Of a stretch of DNA of 63,095 nt, positions 44,302-53,652 are shown piece by piece; the first letter of the stretch is position 1, and the number at the start of each line of letters is the position of its first letter. Both the position numbers and the translations under genes were made by a program. A model generated the notes under the pieces. It was not told where the DNA came from. It did not search any database and was given only the letters and a program-made list of their open reading frames with translations. This DNA is from Plectonema radiosum NIES-515 (lineage in GTDB: Bacteria; Cyanobacteriota; Cyanobacteriia; Cyanobacteriales; Nostocaceae): the NCBI RefSeq assembly GCF_025753815.1, contig NZ_JAOWRF010000001.1, positions 1 through 63,095 of the forward strand, written 5' to 3'.

Positions 44302-44460
44302 AGACATCTCCAGAATTTAATTATGCGTTGCCCGAACCCAAGAGACTATTCTGTGCTACGTCTCTACATTCTTTGTCTATTGGACATCTCCATAAATTAA
44401 TTATGCGTTGCCCGAACCCAAGAGACTATTCTGTGCTACGTCTCTACATTTTTTGTCTAT
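44302..44460. repeat. Two direct copies of an 80-bp AGACATCTCC repeat
   Basis: 44302-44380 and 44382-44460 are near-identical: ACATCTCCAGAATTTAATTATGCGTTGCCCGAACCC, then AAGAGACTATTCTGTGCTACGTCTCTACATT. They lack the usual right terminus. They lie just after the peptidoglycan-binding gene. Confidence 0.8.
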
Positions 44461-44537
44461 TGCCCAATTGCCGCTTTCATCCTTAAGAATTCTCCTTTTG
44501 AAGTAAGTGTCCTGGCGGCAGGAATGCTATTTTAAGG

Positions 44538-45440
44538 ATGAATTCACTCACATGCAAAGTATCCATGACCGCTGCTGTCTACCTAGAAAACGTTTACAAG
44601 CTATATAACAATGTGCCTGTGGTGAATGACCTTTCATTCTCAATTGAAGTCGGCGAGATATTTGGTCTACTCGGTCCTAATGGTGCAGGTAAATCTACGA
44701 CAATTCGGATGCTAACCACCTTAACGAAACCATCCCAAGGGCGGATTTCAGTATCTGGATATGACGTGGTAAAACAACCCATATTGGCAAAGCAAAGCAT
44801 TGGTGTAGTTTTGCAACAAGTTAGTGTAGATGCAGATTTAACAGTATGGGAAAATATGGAGTTGCACGGAAGGCTACATCACATTGCCAATCCACAGCGA
44901 CAGCGAGTAATTAATCAATGGCTAGATTATCTAGAGCTAGCAGATAGACGCGATAGTTTAGTAAAAACTTTGTCTGGGGGGATGAAGCGACGCTTACAGA
45001 TAGCGAGAGCTTTGTTACATCAACCGCAAATTCTCTTTTTAGATGAACCGACGGTAGGACTAGACCCGCAAACAAGACGACGCCTTTGGGAAATTATTCG
45101 AGATTTGAATAAGCAAGGAATGACGATGCTACTAACGACTCATTATATGGATGAGGTCGAATATTTGTGCGATGCTTTTGGTGGTGATAAGCCAGGACGC
45201 ATTGGTATTATGGATGGGGGAAAGCTGATATATGTGGGAACTTTACAACAGTTGCGCTCCGCTCATGGTCAAGGTTTGGTGATGAAGCAAGTAGGCGATC
45301 GCACCAATAGTCTGTTTTTCCCCACTCTGGAAGAAGCTAATGTTTATCTAGATCAACAAAAAGATAAAACCGGGATGATGGTGCGTGCTTCTAATTTAGA
45401 AGATATTTTCGTCGAACTCACAGGACATCAGTTAGATTAA
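44538..45440 (+). CDS. ABC transporter ATP-binding protein (DrrA/CcmA-like), orphan
   Basis: The 300-residue ATPase has Walker A GPNGAGKST, a Q-loop VVLQQVS, signature LSGGMKRRLQIARAL, Walker B ILFLDEPTVGLD and a switch His in LLTTHYMDE. It resembles exporter ATPases of the DrrA type. No permease lies beside it; the next gene is 5-formyl-THF cyclo-ligase, 16 bp downstream. ATG 44538 or ATG 44565 (MTAAVYLENV) may be the start. A partner membrane protein must be elsewhere. Confidence 0.9.
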   Translation: MNSLTCKVSMTAAVYLENVYKLYNNVPVVNDLSFSIEVGEIFGLLGPNGAGKSTTIRMLTTLTKPSQGRISVSGYDVVKQPILAKQSIGVVLQQVSVDADLTVWENMELHGRLHHIANPQRQRVINQWLDYLELADRRDSLVKTLSGGMKRRLQIARALLHQPQILFLDEPTVGLDPQTRRRLWEIIRDLNKQGMTMLLTTHYMDEVEYLCDAFGGDKPGRIGIMDGGKLIYVGTLQQLRSAHGQGLVMKQVGDRTNSLFFPTLEEANVYLDQQKDKTGMMVRASNLEDIFVELTGHQLD

Positions 45441-45456
45441 AAGAAAATTTCTGTAA

Positions 45457-46041
45457 ATGGAAAAAGCAGAATTACGCCGATCGCTTCTCAAAACACGTCA
45501 ATCAATGTCGGTGGCACAATGGAAACAAAGTAGCGATCGCATCTGCACTTACATAACGAATTCACCGCTGTTTACCCAAGCAAAAACAATCCTGGCTTAT
45601 TTCAGTTTCAAGAAAGAACCTGATCTGGGTTCACTGTTTGCAAATATTTCTTTTGACGGTGGTCAAGATACCCAAACTAGAAAAACATGGGGATTTCCAC
45701 GCTGCGTCGGTGACTCGCTTTGCTGGCACCTCTACACCAAAGATTCTCTACAAAAAAGCGCTTATGGTATTATCGAACCTCATGCCGACGCACCAACTAT
45801 AAAGCCTGAGGAAGTGGATTTGATTATCATTCCCAGTGTGGGTTGCGATCGTCAAGGATATCGCTTGGGTTATGGGGGTGGATATTACGATCGCCTGCTG
45901 AGTTCTCCTGAGTGGGCAACTAAGCCGACTATCGGAATTGTATTTGATTTTGCCTACCTACCACAGCTACCAATTGAGCCTTGGGATCAGCCGTTACAAA
46001 ATGTTTGTACTGAAATGGGATTGACAAAAGTTAGGAGTTAG
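45457..46041 (+). CDS. 5-formyltetrahydrofolate cyclo-ligase
   Basis: The 194-residue enzyme converts 5-formyl-THF to 5,10-methenyl-THF with ATP. It shows KAELRRSLLKTRQSMS at the start, LAYFSFKKEPDL, the late IIPSVGCDRQGYRLGYGGGYYDRLL signature with GYGGGYYDR for ATP, and a normal length. It starts 16 bp after the ABC ATPase, so the two are probably cotranscribed. A GTAGAGACGTTCC repeat array follows immediately. Confidence 0.94.
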   Translation: MEKAELRRSLLKTRQSMSVAQWKQSSDRICTYITNSPLFTQAKTILAYFSFKKEPDLGSLFANISFDGGQDTQTRKTWGFPRCVGDSLCWHLYTKDSLQKSAYGIIEPHADAPTIKPEEVDLIIIPSVGCDRQGYRLGYGGGYYDRLLSSPEWATKPTIGIVFDFAYLPQLPIEPWDQPLQNVCTEMGLTKVRS

Positions 46042-46043
46042 GT

Positions 46044-46147
46044 AGAGACGTTCCGATGGAACGTCTTTACGCGGAACGTCTTTACGCGGAACGTCTTTAC
46101 GCGGAACGTCTTTACGCGGAACGTCTCTACGCGGAACGTCTTTACGG
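46044..46147. repeat. GTAGAGACGTTCC palindrome expanded into six 15-bp tandem units
   Basis: After one normal palindrome half (GTAGAGACGTTCCGATGGAACGTC), the unit GGAACGTCTTTACGC is repeated six times (46058-46147) with one base change. A short open frame across it encodes the periodic peptide RLYAE and is not a gene. Confidence 0.88.
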
Positions 46148-46255
46148 GAATTACAAGGAATTTTCTCAAATAAATTCTATATGCCCTCAGGCTGGAAGCC
46201 TGGGGCTACAGGAACAAAGCCCACCTGCGTGGGCACTCTTAGGCGCATCTTGATA

Positions 46256-46366
46256 TACAGCAGATTGCGTTATTATTAAATACACGTAGAGACGTAGGGC
46301 GCGGAACGTCTTTACAGGGTTTTGGGTTTTACGCATGTACCTCAACCAGGAGTGAAATCTGCTGTA
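46256..46366. mobile_element. MITE with TACAGCAGATT inverted ends, copy 2
   Basis: The 111-bp element begins TACAGCAGATTGCG and ends GGAGTGAAATCTGCTGTA, the inverted orientation of 11727-11835. It contains a GTAGAGACGTAGGGCGCGGAACGTC palindrome. Just upstream (46180-46250) is the composite phrase GGCTGGAAGCCTGGGGCTACAGGAACAAAGCCCACC. Confidence 0.78.
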
Positions 46367-46609
46367 AAAACGGTATTAGGTATAAATAAATTATCATTTT
46401 ATAACTTTCTAAATTCCGCGCCAAGGACTATTGTCCTTGACGCACCAACAACAACGCTATGTAGTTAGTAAAATACACTTACTATATTACTATGTTCGTT
46501 TAACAAACACAAGCAATTAAAAAGATTTTTGGATAGATATTTGCCGGATAAAACGTTATAAAAGCAGCAAATCATTTATGGTAGTTAAAATGACAGTGGA
46601 TAAAGAGAA

Positions 46610-47440
46610 ATGACTTTAATTAAAAGTAAAAATTGGTTATGGATGTATGTGTTGCTGGGAGCGATCGCCTTAATCACGCTGTTTCCTTTGCTGTGGCTTT
46701 TGAGTACTGCGTTGAAATCGCCAACAGAAAATATCTTTGCGACGCCGCTACAATTATTGCCTAATCAACCTACTTTGAATAACTTTGTCTCTGTTTGGCA
46801 ATCTCTACCTTTTGGGCAGTACTTATTCAACAGTACATTGGTTGCGGTGTTGACTGTGGGCTTAAATCTACTATTTTGCGCGGCTTCAGCTTACCCGATA
46901 GCTCGATTGTCTTTTCCCGGACGAGACTGGATTTTTGTGGCGATCGTCTCGACGATTATGATTCCCTTCCAAATCGTGATGATTCCCCTGTACATTTTGA
47001 CAGTGCAGATGGGTTTAAGAAACACTTATTTGGGAATGATTTTTCCTAACTTGGCTTCTGCATTTGGGATTTTTCTGTTGCGGCAAGCTTTTATTAGTGT
47101 TCCTAAAGAAATGGAAGAAGCTGGGAGAATGGATGGCTGCTCAGAGTTAGGTTTGTGGTGGCATATTATGTTGCCAGCGATTCGTCCTGCTCTGGTAACT
47201 TTGGCTATTTTCGTATTTATTGGTTCTTGGAGTGACTTTATTTGGCCCCTAATTGTCATCCAAGATGAACAGTTATACACTCTACCTTTGGGAGTCGCAA
47301 AACTAGCGGGTACATTTTCCCTAGATTGGCGGTTGGTAGCTGCTGGTTCGGTAATTTCGATCGCGCCGGTGCTGATATTATTTCTGTTTTTACAACGCTA
47401 TATTGTCCCGACGGAAACTGATGCGGGTGTGAAGGGTTGA
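46610..47440 (+). CDS. Carbohydrate ABC transporter permease (MalG-like)
   Basis: The 276-residue protein has about six membrane segments and the permease EAA motif KEMEEAGRMDGCSELGLWWHIMLPAIRPAL. PTENIFATPLQLLPNQPTLNNFVSVW and the C-terminal LFLFLQRYIVPTETDAGVKG are characteristic of the MalG/UgpE family of sugar import permeases. No companion permease, binding protein or ATPase is next to it, as often seen for scattered sugar importers in cyanobacteria. The substrate is unknown. Confidence 0.92.
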   Translation: MTLIKSKNWLWMYVLLGAIALITLFPLLWLLSTALKSPTENIFATPLQLLPNQPTLNNFVSVWQSLPFGQYLFNSTLVAVLTVGLNLLFCAASAYPIARLSFPGRDWIFVAIVSTIMIPFQIVMIPLYILTVQMGLRNTYLGMIFPNLASAFGIFLLRQAFISVPKEMEEAGRMDGCSELGLWWHIMLPAIRPALVTLAIFVFIGSWSDFIWPLIVIQDEQLYTLPLGVAKLAGTFSLDWRLVAAGSVISIAPVLILFLFLQRYIVPTETDAGVKG

Positions 47441-47548
47441 ATAATTCTTAATGCGTGAATTGGAAGATAGCATAATGAAAAACGAACCGCAGAGGACACA
47501 GAGGACGCAGAGAAATAAGAGTTTGAGAGAGTTTTTCTGTAAGTGCTA

Positions 47549-48223
47549 TTAATAAGCACCGCTTTTTTTTAATACGACCCAAACAGTTTTGACTAGAAGA
47601 CTTAAATCGTAGATAACAGACCACTTCCGCTGATAGTCAATATCCATGTTGACGATAGTTTCAAAGTCGTTAATGAAGGAACGACCATTTGCTTGCCATT
47701 CGCCTGTAATGCCTGGTTTAACTCGCAATCTTTGCCAGTGGTGTGGTTCGTATTCTGTTACTTCGTCAGGAGTGGGTGGACGAGTACCAACTAAACTCAT
47801 GTCTCCGATTAAGACGTTCCAAAATTGAGGAAATTCGTCTAAGCTGGTGTGCCGCAAAAATTTACCGACGCGAGTAATGCGAGGATCGTGAATAGATTTA
47901 AAAATGTGACCTTTTGCCTCGTTTGTTACTAGATGCTTGAGTTTATCGGCACCAACGATCATTGAGCGAAATTTCCACATGCGGAAGGGTTTTCCGTTAA
48001 GACCGCAGCGAATTTGAGAATAAAATATTGAACCTGGGCTGTCAATAATGTTTGCGATCGCTACTGGAATTGCCAGCACTGCTGTAACCATCAACCCGAT
48101 AATGGCTCCAAAAATGTCAATTAATCGTTTGACAATACTTACTGTTGATGGGTGTATAGAATAATTTGTAGCTACGAAATTATCCCCAGCATTTATATCT
48201 GACTCAGAAGTACAAGTGGACAC
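47549..48223 (-). CDS. Polyprenyl-phosphate sugar transferase (exopolysaccharide type)
   Basis: The 224-residue enzyme starts at GTG 48223. A membrane helix (DIFGAIIGLMVTAVLAIPVAIANII) is followed by GSIFYSQIRCGLNGKPFRMWKFRSM, the DExxxR-like region SLDEFPQFWNVLIGDMSLVGTRPPTPDEV, and VKPGITGEWQANGRS. This is the bacterial sugar transferase family that puts the first sugar phosphate on undecaprenyl phosphate for exopolysaccharides. No other polysaccharide genes are adjacent. Confidence 0.93.
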   Translation of the reverse strand: MSTCTSESDINAGDNFVATNYSIHPSTVSIVKRLIDIFGAIIGLMVTAVLAIPVAIANIIDSPGSIFYSQIRCGLNGKPFRMWKFRSMIVGADKLKHLVTNEAKGHIFKSIHDPRITRVGKFLRHTSLDEFPQFWNVLIGDMSLVGTRPPTPDEVTEYEPHHWQRLRVKPGITGEWQANGRSFINDFETIVNMDIDYQRKWSVIYDLSLLVKTVWVVLKKSGAY

Positions 48224-48511
48224 GGGTATAATTCGGTTTTTACTGATTTAGATGTTGATAAATACCAATATAACCAAGAAGTTTTCTTGAGTAAGTGTCG
48301 AAACGCCAAATTTTATCTAATCTTTCAATTACGCAGGGTTTTGTTAAATTTCAGTATTTTCTCGTAAGCAAATACATCCAAACACGCAGACTATATAAGT
48401 AAAATAAGTATTTGGATTTATGTAATCTGCGTGTTGTGTACAACTATTGGTAGTGAGAAGAGTACTCAATTACAACAGCTGAAGCCGTGATTACGAACTT
48501 TCAAAATCAAT

Positions 48512-51500
48512 CTAGTTGCTGACAAGTACGAAATTAACTGTGTAAGGTTCCTCAAAGGATTGCTGAGTACTGGCTTTGATGGCATCAAGATAGCGACGCA
48601 GAGCCTTTATTGATTGGGAATTGGGACGATAGGTAAGGCTACCTTGTTTGTCAAAAAGCGGTTCGGCAGCGATCGCTTTATAGTCAGGATTTTCTTTTGA
48701 AGTCTGAGTCAGCCAGTTGGAGTCTTGCCCAGAGGGAATCAAACCAGGGGGTAACTCACCTTCCAAAAAAGCCAGCAAGCGTTGCTGACAAATACGGGTA
48801 TTAATGCCTTGATTCTCGAATAACTGAATAACTTCGTTAAAAGATAGCGATCGCACGGGCATTAGTCGCAGCAATTCAGTAAACAAGAAATAATCTGTAT
48901 ACTGAAGCTTTGCTACCTCTACAACTTGGGGATGCAAAGGCAACATAGCCAAACCATAAGCAACCCGGCTACAAGCGGCAGCACCGTCAGTGGGAGATAA
49001 ATCTTGAATAATCTTAGCGTTGGGGAGTTTTTGCCGTAGCCAACTCCTCACCGCACCGCAAGCTGCCACTCCACCTGTGAGGATAGCTTGATTAATTGCT
49101 TCTGTAGGAATTCCCTTTGCGACTAACAATCTGTTAAGTTCTCGGTTGAGGCGCCGCACAAAGGGAACAAATACCTGAGCCTCTAAATCTCGTCGCTGCA
49201 ACACCCATCGCTGATCTGCCAATTCCAAAGTAAAAGATTCTTGGTGCTGTAAAATCAACTTTAAAGCAAGTGCTGCATCTAACACCGCCTGTCCCAAAAG
49301 AGAACTTTCGAGCCGTTGCTGAAGACGAATGCGAGTTGTGATATCGGGTTCCCCAGGTCGAGGAAGTTCTAATTCTTCTAAATTCAAACTTGACAGGTGC
49401 ATCTGGTCTAAACCAGGAATCGCTGGTTGCCAATGCCAAGAATTACTGCTAGTAGTTTTGCTATCGTCTTCTGTTTGTTTATGTGGTTGTCGCCATTTTT
49501 GGGGAAACAGTAACTGACAGATAATATCTTGCTCAATTCCTTTGCCAGCATAAGCAAAACCGTGGAGCATAAAATTACTGTGTGTCAATTCTTGCAGATT
49601 TTCTGGCAAATCGACTAGCGCCATTTCTGTGGAAGTTGCGCCAATATTAATTGTGAGAGTGCTACCAATGGGACGGCGATCGCTTTGAATTGGGGGAGGA
49701 GAACCTTCTCTAACGCTAAATTGTACTGTTTCACCGTTAGCACCGTCAAGTTCACTGAGCAAACTAGCGATCGCTTCTTCCACAAAAAATACTTGCTGTG
49801 GATGCTGGACTATTTTGCTGATGAGTAAAGCTTCGCGTACATTAAAGCGATATTGTTCTGACCAGTTAGATGGACAAGTACAAATTACACCAGCAATATT
49901 ATTGATAATTGTCTGAAAACTTTGTTCATCTATACCAACAGCTGCCGCTGTTAAACCTGGTGTAGTGCTTGTGCGATCGCATTTGAGAGTTAAGAACAAT
50001 TTTGAGAGCGATCGCACAACCCAAATCAAAGGACCTGCGGAAAATTCATTTAATTGCAACACAGGTTCCCATTTATCTAGCTCGTTTTTGTAGGGGATTG
50101 CTACTTGTAAATAAGGCTTCAACTGCGCTGAATAAACACTGTTTGTTTGCGCTTCTGGAGAATTGCTAGTCAGATCCGATGCCTTCTCAGAAGCCACAGC
50201 TACTGGCACCAAGGAGTGGAGTGCTTCTGTGGACATCTCGCTACCAGATACAGAAGCCGCAGGTAAATAAACTTCTGCTGGTAAACGAAACGATGGTTTT
50301 AATGAAGTTGTTGCTGGTTGGTTTTGTGCTGACCAATAAAGAGGATAAACTACATTTGTGGAGCGATTCAACAGTGCCGCAGAAATTCCAGTTGTACCCA
50401 AATCGATTCCCAGATACCAAACTGAAGCATCAAGATTGAATGATTCTGGTTGATTTATCGAGCCGGAACTTGCTTCATCTGTCGGTTCAGTCTTTTGAGT
50501 TGACGCGGGGAAAATCTCTAACACCTCGACAACAGACTCAGCCGCAGTTAAAGTATTTTCTGCTATAAATTGATTTTCTAAGTTGATTTCTGGTTGCAAT
50601 TCCGAATTTAACTGCCGATCAAAATCAGCTAAATCTTGATTTAATTGCTCTAATTGGTCTTCGTCTAAGGAAATATCAAAAACAGAGTCAGCGATCGCTG
50701 ACTCTTGAGAGAGTAAATTTTCCTGGGGAGAAGCGCTAATATAGTTTGGTCGCTGTGCTTCTTCATTTTTCTGCACTAGTTGCGAACTTGCAACTTCTGA
50801 AGTCTCTGGCGCTACATCAATTAACAGCTCGCCCAAGACAGCAATTGTATCAGCAATTGCAGGTTCTTCAACAGGTACAACTGTTAAATCTTCTGCTTGG
50901 GGCAAACTAACATCAGTATTATAGGGATAAACCCCGTCTTTAAAGACGGGGTATTCTTTGTTGTTGTCAAATATTAATCTTTCCGAAGTATCTGATATTG
51001 CTGATGTTGGGTTGTTTGCACCCACAAGATCCGCGTTTAATTCTTGCAGCCAAGGTACTTGTACAACAACGGGAGAATCGAGTTGTTCGACTTCGTTTGT
51101 GGTGCTTTCTGCCGGGGATGTGGTGAAAGCAGATGCATCATCGATAACATTAGTTTCCTGATTAATAGGGATAAACCCCGTCTTTAAAGACGGGGTATTC
51201 TTTGTTATTATTTCCGGGGTGACATCATTCTGAACAACCGATTGTTGCAATTTTGTAGCGCTTTCTGGTGGCTGGACGATATTCGACATTGATAAAGCAG
51301 TTGAAGCACTAACAGATAAATTATCTGTAATATCCGATTCTGTGGTTGTGTTAATTTGTTGGCTTTGTTCGGTGACATTCTCAGTACCAAACAAACTAGC
51401 GTAAAGCTGATCTACTTCATCAACTAACTGAGTATTCGGCTGAGATGCTGGTGGAGTAATATTAGCAGTAGCGAGTGCGTTTGGCTCATTCACACCAAGT

Positions 51501-52441
51501 TGCAAAAATACTGTATCTAGATTTGTTGTCGCGGCGGTATCTTGTTGAATAATTGTTGGTGATGAAGAGGTTTCGTTTTCTCTCCTTAAAGAAGATTGCT
51601 GCAAAGAAGTTGGTGGTTGCTGCAACTGAGAAGTCAAATTGTTAATAAAGCTACTCATCAAGTGTTCTGTTTGCACTCCTTGGCTGTGCATTCTAGCTAA
51701 TGCTTGAGATAACGACTCCTGATAAGTGTGAATGTTACGCTGTAGTGCTTCAAAGACGACATTTACAGTTCCATCTAGCGATAAAAGACGGCGATCCAAC
51801 TCCGCAGCAAAGCGTGTTAACTGCTCTACGTGTGTTGATTCTAAAAATGGTGGAGTCGAGGCAGATTCTAGTTCTGTTGAGTAATTAGTATTGAGATGCT
51901 GGCTGGTGCCTGATGCTAAATTATCTGTTATTTGTGGCGTTATTGGCACTATGCGATTCATCAACACCTGCAAAAATTCCGAAATCATCTGCTCCTGATT
52001 AGCCATCTGCTGGGTTAAGGAGTAGTTGTGCAATCGTCGTTGTTCTAATTGTCTGATTTCCTGCACTAAAGTGGCTCGCTCTTGCAACAAAGCTTGTAAT
52101 TCTCCTTGCAATGGCTGAAGCAATGCGGAAAAATCAATTTTTTGCTCTTGGGGGAGCTGGACACTCTGTTGTTGGTTTTGATCTGGTTGTGGTGAAGACT
52201 CACTATTACCTCGATCGGCAAATTTCGCGAATATTGGCGATAATTGTGGCTGTTCGGCAAGCTTGTTTTCTGATTCGCTTTCCCTTAATTTGATGAGAAA
52301 GTCGCGAATTCGTTCTAAAACCTCTCTAGGCTCTTGTGCTGCCTGACCGGATAGAACTCTGGGTAAGCGTTTGCCGCTTTTAGCGAATAAGTCCTCAATA
52401 TCTGCGATTAGTCTTTGTATTTCTTCTCTTCGGGAAGTCAC
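48512..52441 (-). CDS. Giant Hsp70-like protein with coiled-coil N-terminal half
   Basis: The 1309-residue protein starts at GTG 52441. Residues 1-700 are Gln/Glu/Ser-rich with a coiled coil around 60-150. The C-terminal half is an actin/Hsp70 ATPase: phosphate-1 YLGIDLGTTGISAALLN, phosphate-2 TLTINIGATSTEMALVDL and adenosine motif AILTGGVAACGAVRSWL. It lacks the usual DnaK substrate-binding domain. It is recognisable as an Hsp70 family protein conserved in cyanobacteria. Two copies of a 41-bp palindrome lie inside the gene (50922-50962 and 51166-51206), read in two different frames. The client is unknown. Confidence 0.85.
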   Translation of the reverse strand: MTSRREEIQRLIADIEDLFAKSGKRLPRVLSGQAAQEPREVLERIRDFLIKLRESESENKLAEQPQLSPIFAKFADRGNSESSPQPDQNQQQSVQLPQEQKIDFSALLQPLQGELQALLQERATLVQEIRQLEQRRLHNYSLTQQMANQEQMISEFLQVLMNRIVPITPQITDNLASGTSQHLNTNYSTELESASTPPFLESTHVEQLTRFAAELDRRLLSLDGTVNVVFEALQRNIHTYQESLSQALARMHSQGVQTEHLMSSFINNLTSQLQQPPTSLQQSSLRRENETSSSPTIIQQDTAATTNLDTVFLQLGVNEPNALATANITPPASQPNTQLVDEVDQLYASLFGTENVTEQSQQINTTTESDITDNLSVSASTALSMSNIVQPPESATKLQQSVVQNDVTPEIITKNTPSLKTGFIPINQETNVIDDASAFTTSPAESTTNEVEQLDSPVVVQVPWLQELNADLVGANNPTSAISDTSERLIFDNNKEYPVFKDGVYPYNTDVSLPQAEDLTVVPVEEPAIADTIAVLGELLIDVAPETSEVASSQLVQKNEEAQRPNYISASPQENLLSQESAIADSVFDISLDEDQLEQLNQDLADFDRQLNSELQPEINLENQFIAENTLTAAESVVEVLEIFPASTQKTEPTDEASSGSINQPESFNLDASVWYLGIDLGTTGISAALLNRSTNVVYPLYWSAQNQPATTSLKPSFRLPAEVYLPAASVSGSEMSTEALHSLVPVAVASEKASDLTSNSPEAQTNSVYSAQLKPYLQVAIPYKNELDKWEPVLQLNEFSAGPLIWVVRSLSKLFLTLKCDRTSTTPGLTAAAVGIDEQSFQTIINNIAGVICTCPSNWSEQYRFNVREALLISKIVQHPQQVFFVEEAIASLLSELDGANGETVQFSVREGSPPPIQSDRRPIGSTLTINIGATSTEMALVDLPENLQELTHSNFMLHGFAYAGKGIEQDIICQLLFPQKWRQPHKQTEDDSKTTSSNSWHWQPAIPGLDQMHLSSLNLEELELPRPGEPDITTRIRLQQRLESSLLGQAVLDAALALKLILQHQESFTLELADQRWVLQRRDLEAQVFVPFVRRLNRELNRLLVAKGIPTEAINQAILTGGVAACGAVRSWLRQKLPNAKIIQDLSPTDGAAACSRVAYGLAMLPLHPQVVEVAKLQYTDYFLFTELLRLMPVRSLSFNEVIQLFENQGINTRICQQRLLAFLEGELPPGLIPSGQDSNWLTQTSKENPDYKAIAAEPLFDKQGSLTYRPNSQSIKALRRYLDAIKASTQQSFEEPYTVNFVLVSN
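50922..50962. repeat. 41-bp palindromic insert in the Hsp70-like gene, copy 1
   Basis: The core ACCCCGTCTTTAAAGACGGG plus GT is a perfect palindrome inside a 41-base unit that starts TAGGGATAA and ends TTCTTTGTT. On the coding strand it adds EYPVFKDGVYP in-frame. Confidence 0.9.
51166..51206. repeat. 41-bp palindromic insert in the Hsp70-like gene, copy 2
   Basis: The unit is identical in all 41 bases to copy 1. The distance of 244 bases is not a multiple of three, so here it is read in another frame, giving NTPSLKTGFIP. Confidence 0.9.
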
Positions 52442-52904
52442 TGTGATTTACCTATAGTGTGAATTGTACGTTATCTTTTATGGAAGTTACTTTACCTGAA
52501 ATAGTATTCGTGGCTCCCACTCTTGCGCTGTACACAGAAGTGGTGGTGAGACGCACTTAACTTTTTAAGTGCGATCCACACCGCATTTTCGCTCATGAAT
52601 AATGATGTCACTTTGAGGGTAACGCAGTCGAGTAAGGTTGACAGCATGAAGAAAACACGCTTTGCTGCTTATCATATACAAAGATAAAAGAGCCAAAAAT
52701 AATTATCTTTACTTTCAGAAGTTAAAATTTATAGGTAAAGATTTTTGAGATAAAGCGCAATTTCGCGCTTTATTGTGTAAAATAGTTAAGTTTTATGTTT
52801 GTGTGGCGCTGTGCCGCGATCGCGCTACTGCTGAAAATACCACTCTTGAAAGTTGTGTAATATGCAGCTTTAATAAATCTGTTGTCATCGAGGACTGATA
52901 TACT
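52442..52904. other. Divergent gap with two hairpins
   Basis: The 463-base gap separates the divergent Hsp70-like and Crp-type genes and must hold both promoters. CGCACTTAACTTTTTAAGTGCG (52552-52573) and ATAAAGCGCAATTTCGCGCTTTAT (52750-52773) are strong hairpins without clear T-tracts, so they may be binding sites or leader structures. No small gene was recognised. Confidence 0.5.
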
Positions 52905-53585
52905 TTGCACGCACCTCCCAATCCCTGGATTACAAGTGCGCCCTTTTTTCAAGGGTTGCCAGAAGACGTTGTGGAACCAGCCTTAACTCATCTTGTCACC
53001 CGCACTCACCCGGCAAATCAAGTCATTCTGCTGGAAAATGACTGGGGAGGTTCTGTATATTTTATTATCGATGGATGGGTAAAAATTCGTACCTACAATC
53101 TAGAAGGCAAAGAAGTAACGCTGAATATTATCGGCAAGGGGGAATTGTTTGGGGAAATGGCAGCGCTAGATGAAGTACCTCGTTCAACTGATGTGATTAC
53201 TCTGACTCTGACGATGATAGGCAGTATGCCGGCACAGGATTTTGTGAAGTTACTACACACAGAACCTTTGGCAGGAGTTAGATTATCGCAACTAATGGCA
53301 CGACGCTTGCGACAAGTAAATCGAAGATTGCGATTGCGTGAATCTGATAGTCAGTCACGGGTGGCTGACACTTTATTGTTTTTGGCAGAGGGACAGGGAA
53401 AAAAAGGGCAGACAGGAACGGAAATTCCCAATTTACCTCACCGGGAATTAAGTAGTTTGAGTGGACTTGCGCGGGAAACAGTTACACGAGTATTGACAAG
53501 GCTGGAAAAAAAAGGCTTGATTAAACGAGATCAAGACATTCTTTGTGTTCCCGATTTATTAGCCCTAGAAAAAATGATAGTTTAA
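52905..53585 (+). CDS. Crp/Fnr family transcriptional regulator
   Basis: The 226-residue protein uses a TTG start: a stop lies three codons upstream and GAGG precedes it at 52890-52893. The N-terminal beta-roll (PANQVILLENDWGGSVYFIIDGWVKIRTYNLEGKEVTLNIIGKGELFGEMAALDEVPRSTDVIT) contains GELFGEMAALDEVPRST, a good match to the cyclic-nucleotide phosphate cassette, though the Arg is followed by Ser-Thr. The winged helix LPHRELSSLSGLARETVTRVLTRLEKKGLI follows. The target genes are unknown. Confidence 0.92.
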   Translation: MHAPPNPWITSAPFFQGLPEDVVEPALTHLVTRTHPANQVILLENDWGGSVYFIIDGWVKIRTYNLEGKEVTLNIIGKGELFGEMAALDEVPRSTDVITLTLTMIGSMPAQDFVKLLHTEPLAGVRLSQLMARRLRQVNRRLRLRESDSQSRVADTLLFLAEGQGKKGQTGTEIPNLPHRELSSLSGLARETVTRVLTRLEKKGLIKRDQDILCVPDLLALEKMIV

Positions 53586-53652
53586 AAATTTATTTAAGTA
53601 ATCGGTCAGAAACTGCACTCCCCTAAAACAGATAAAAATCCAAGCGTCCCCT

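Noticed and set aside
46056-46253. Open frame with periodic RLYAE peptide
   Set aside because: It is a direct translation of a 15-bp tandem DNA repeat.
52750-52773. Hairpin considered as an intrinsic terminator
   Set aside because: No T-tract follows on either strand and both neighbouring genes diverge from this gap.
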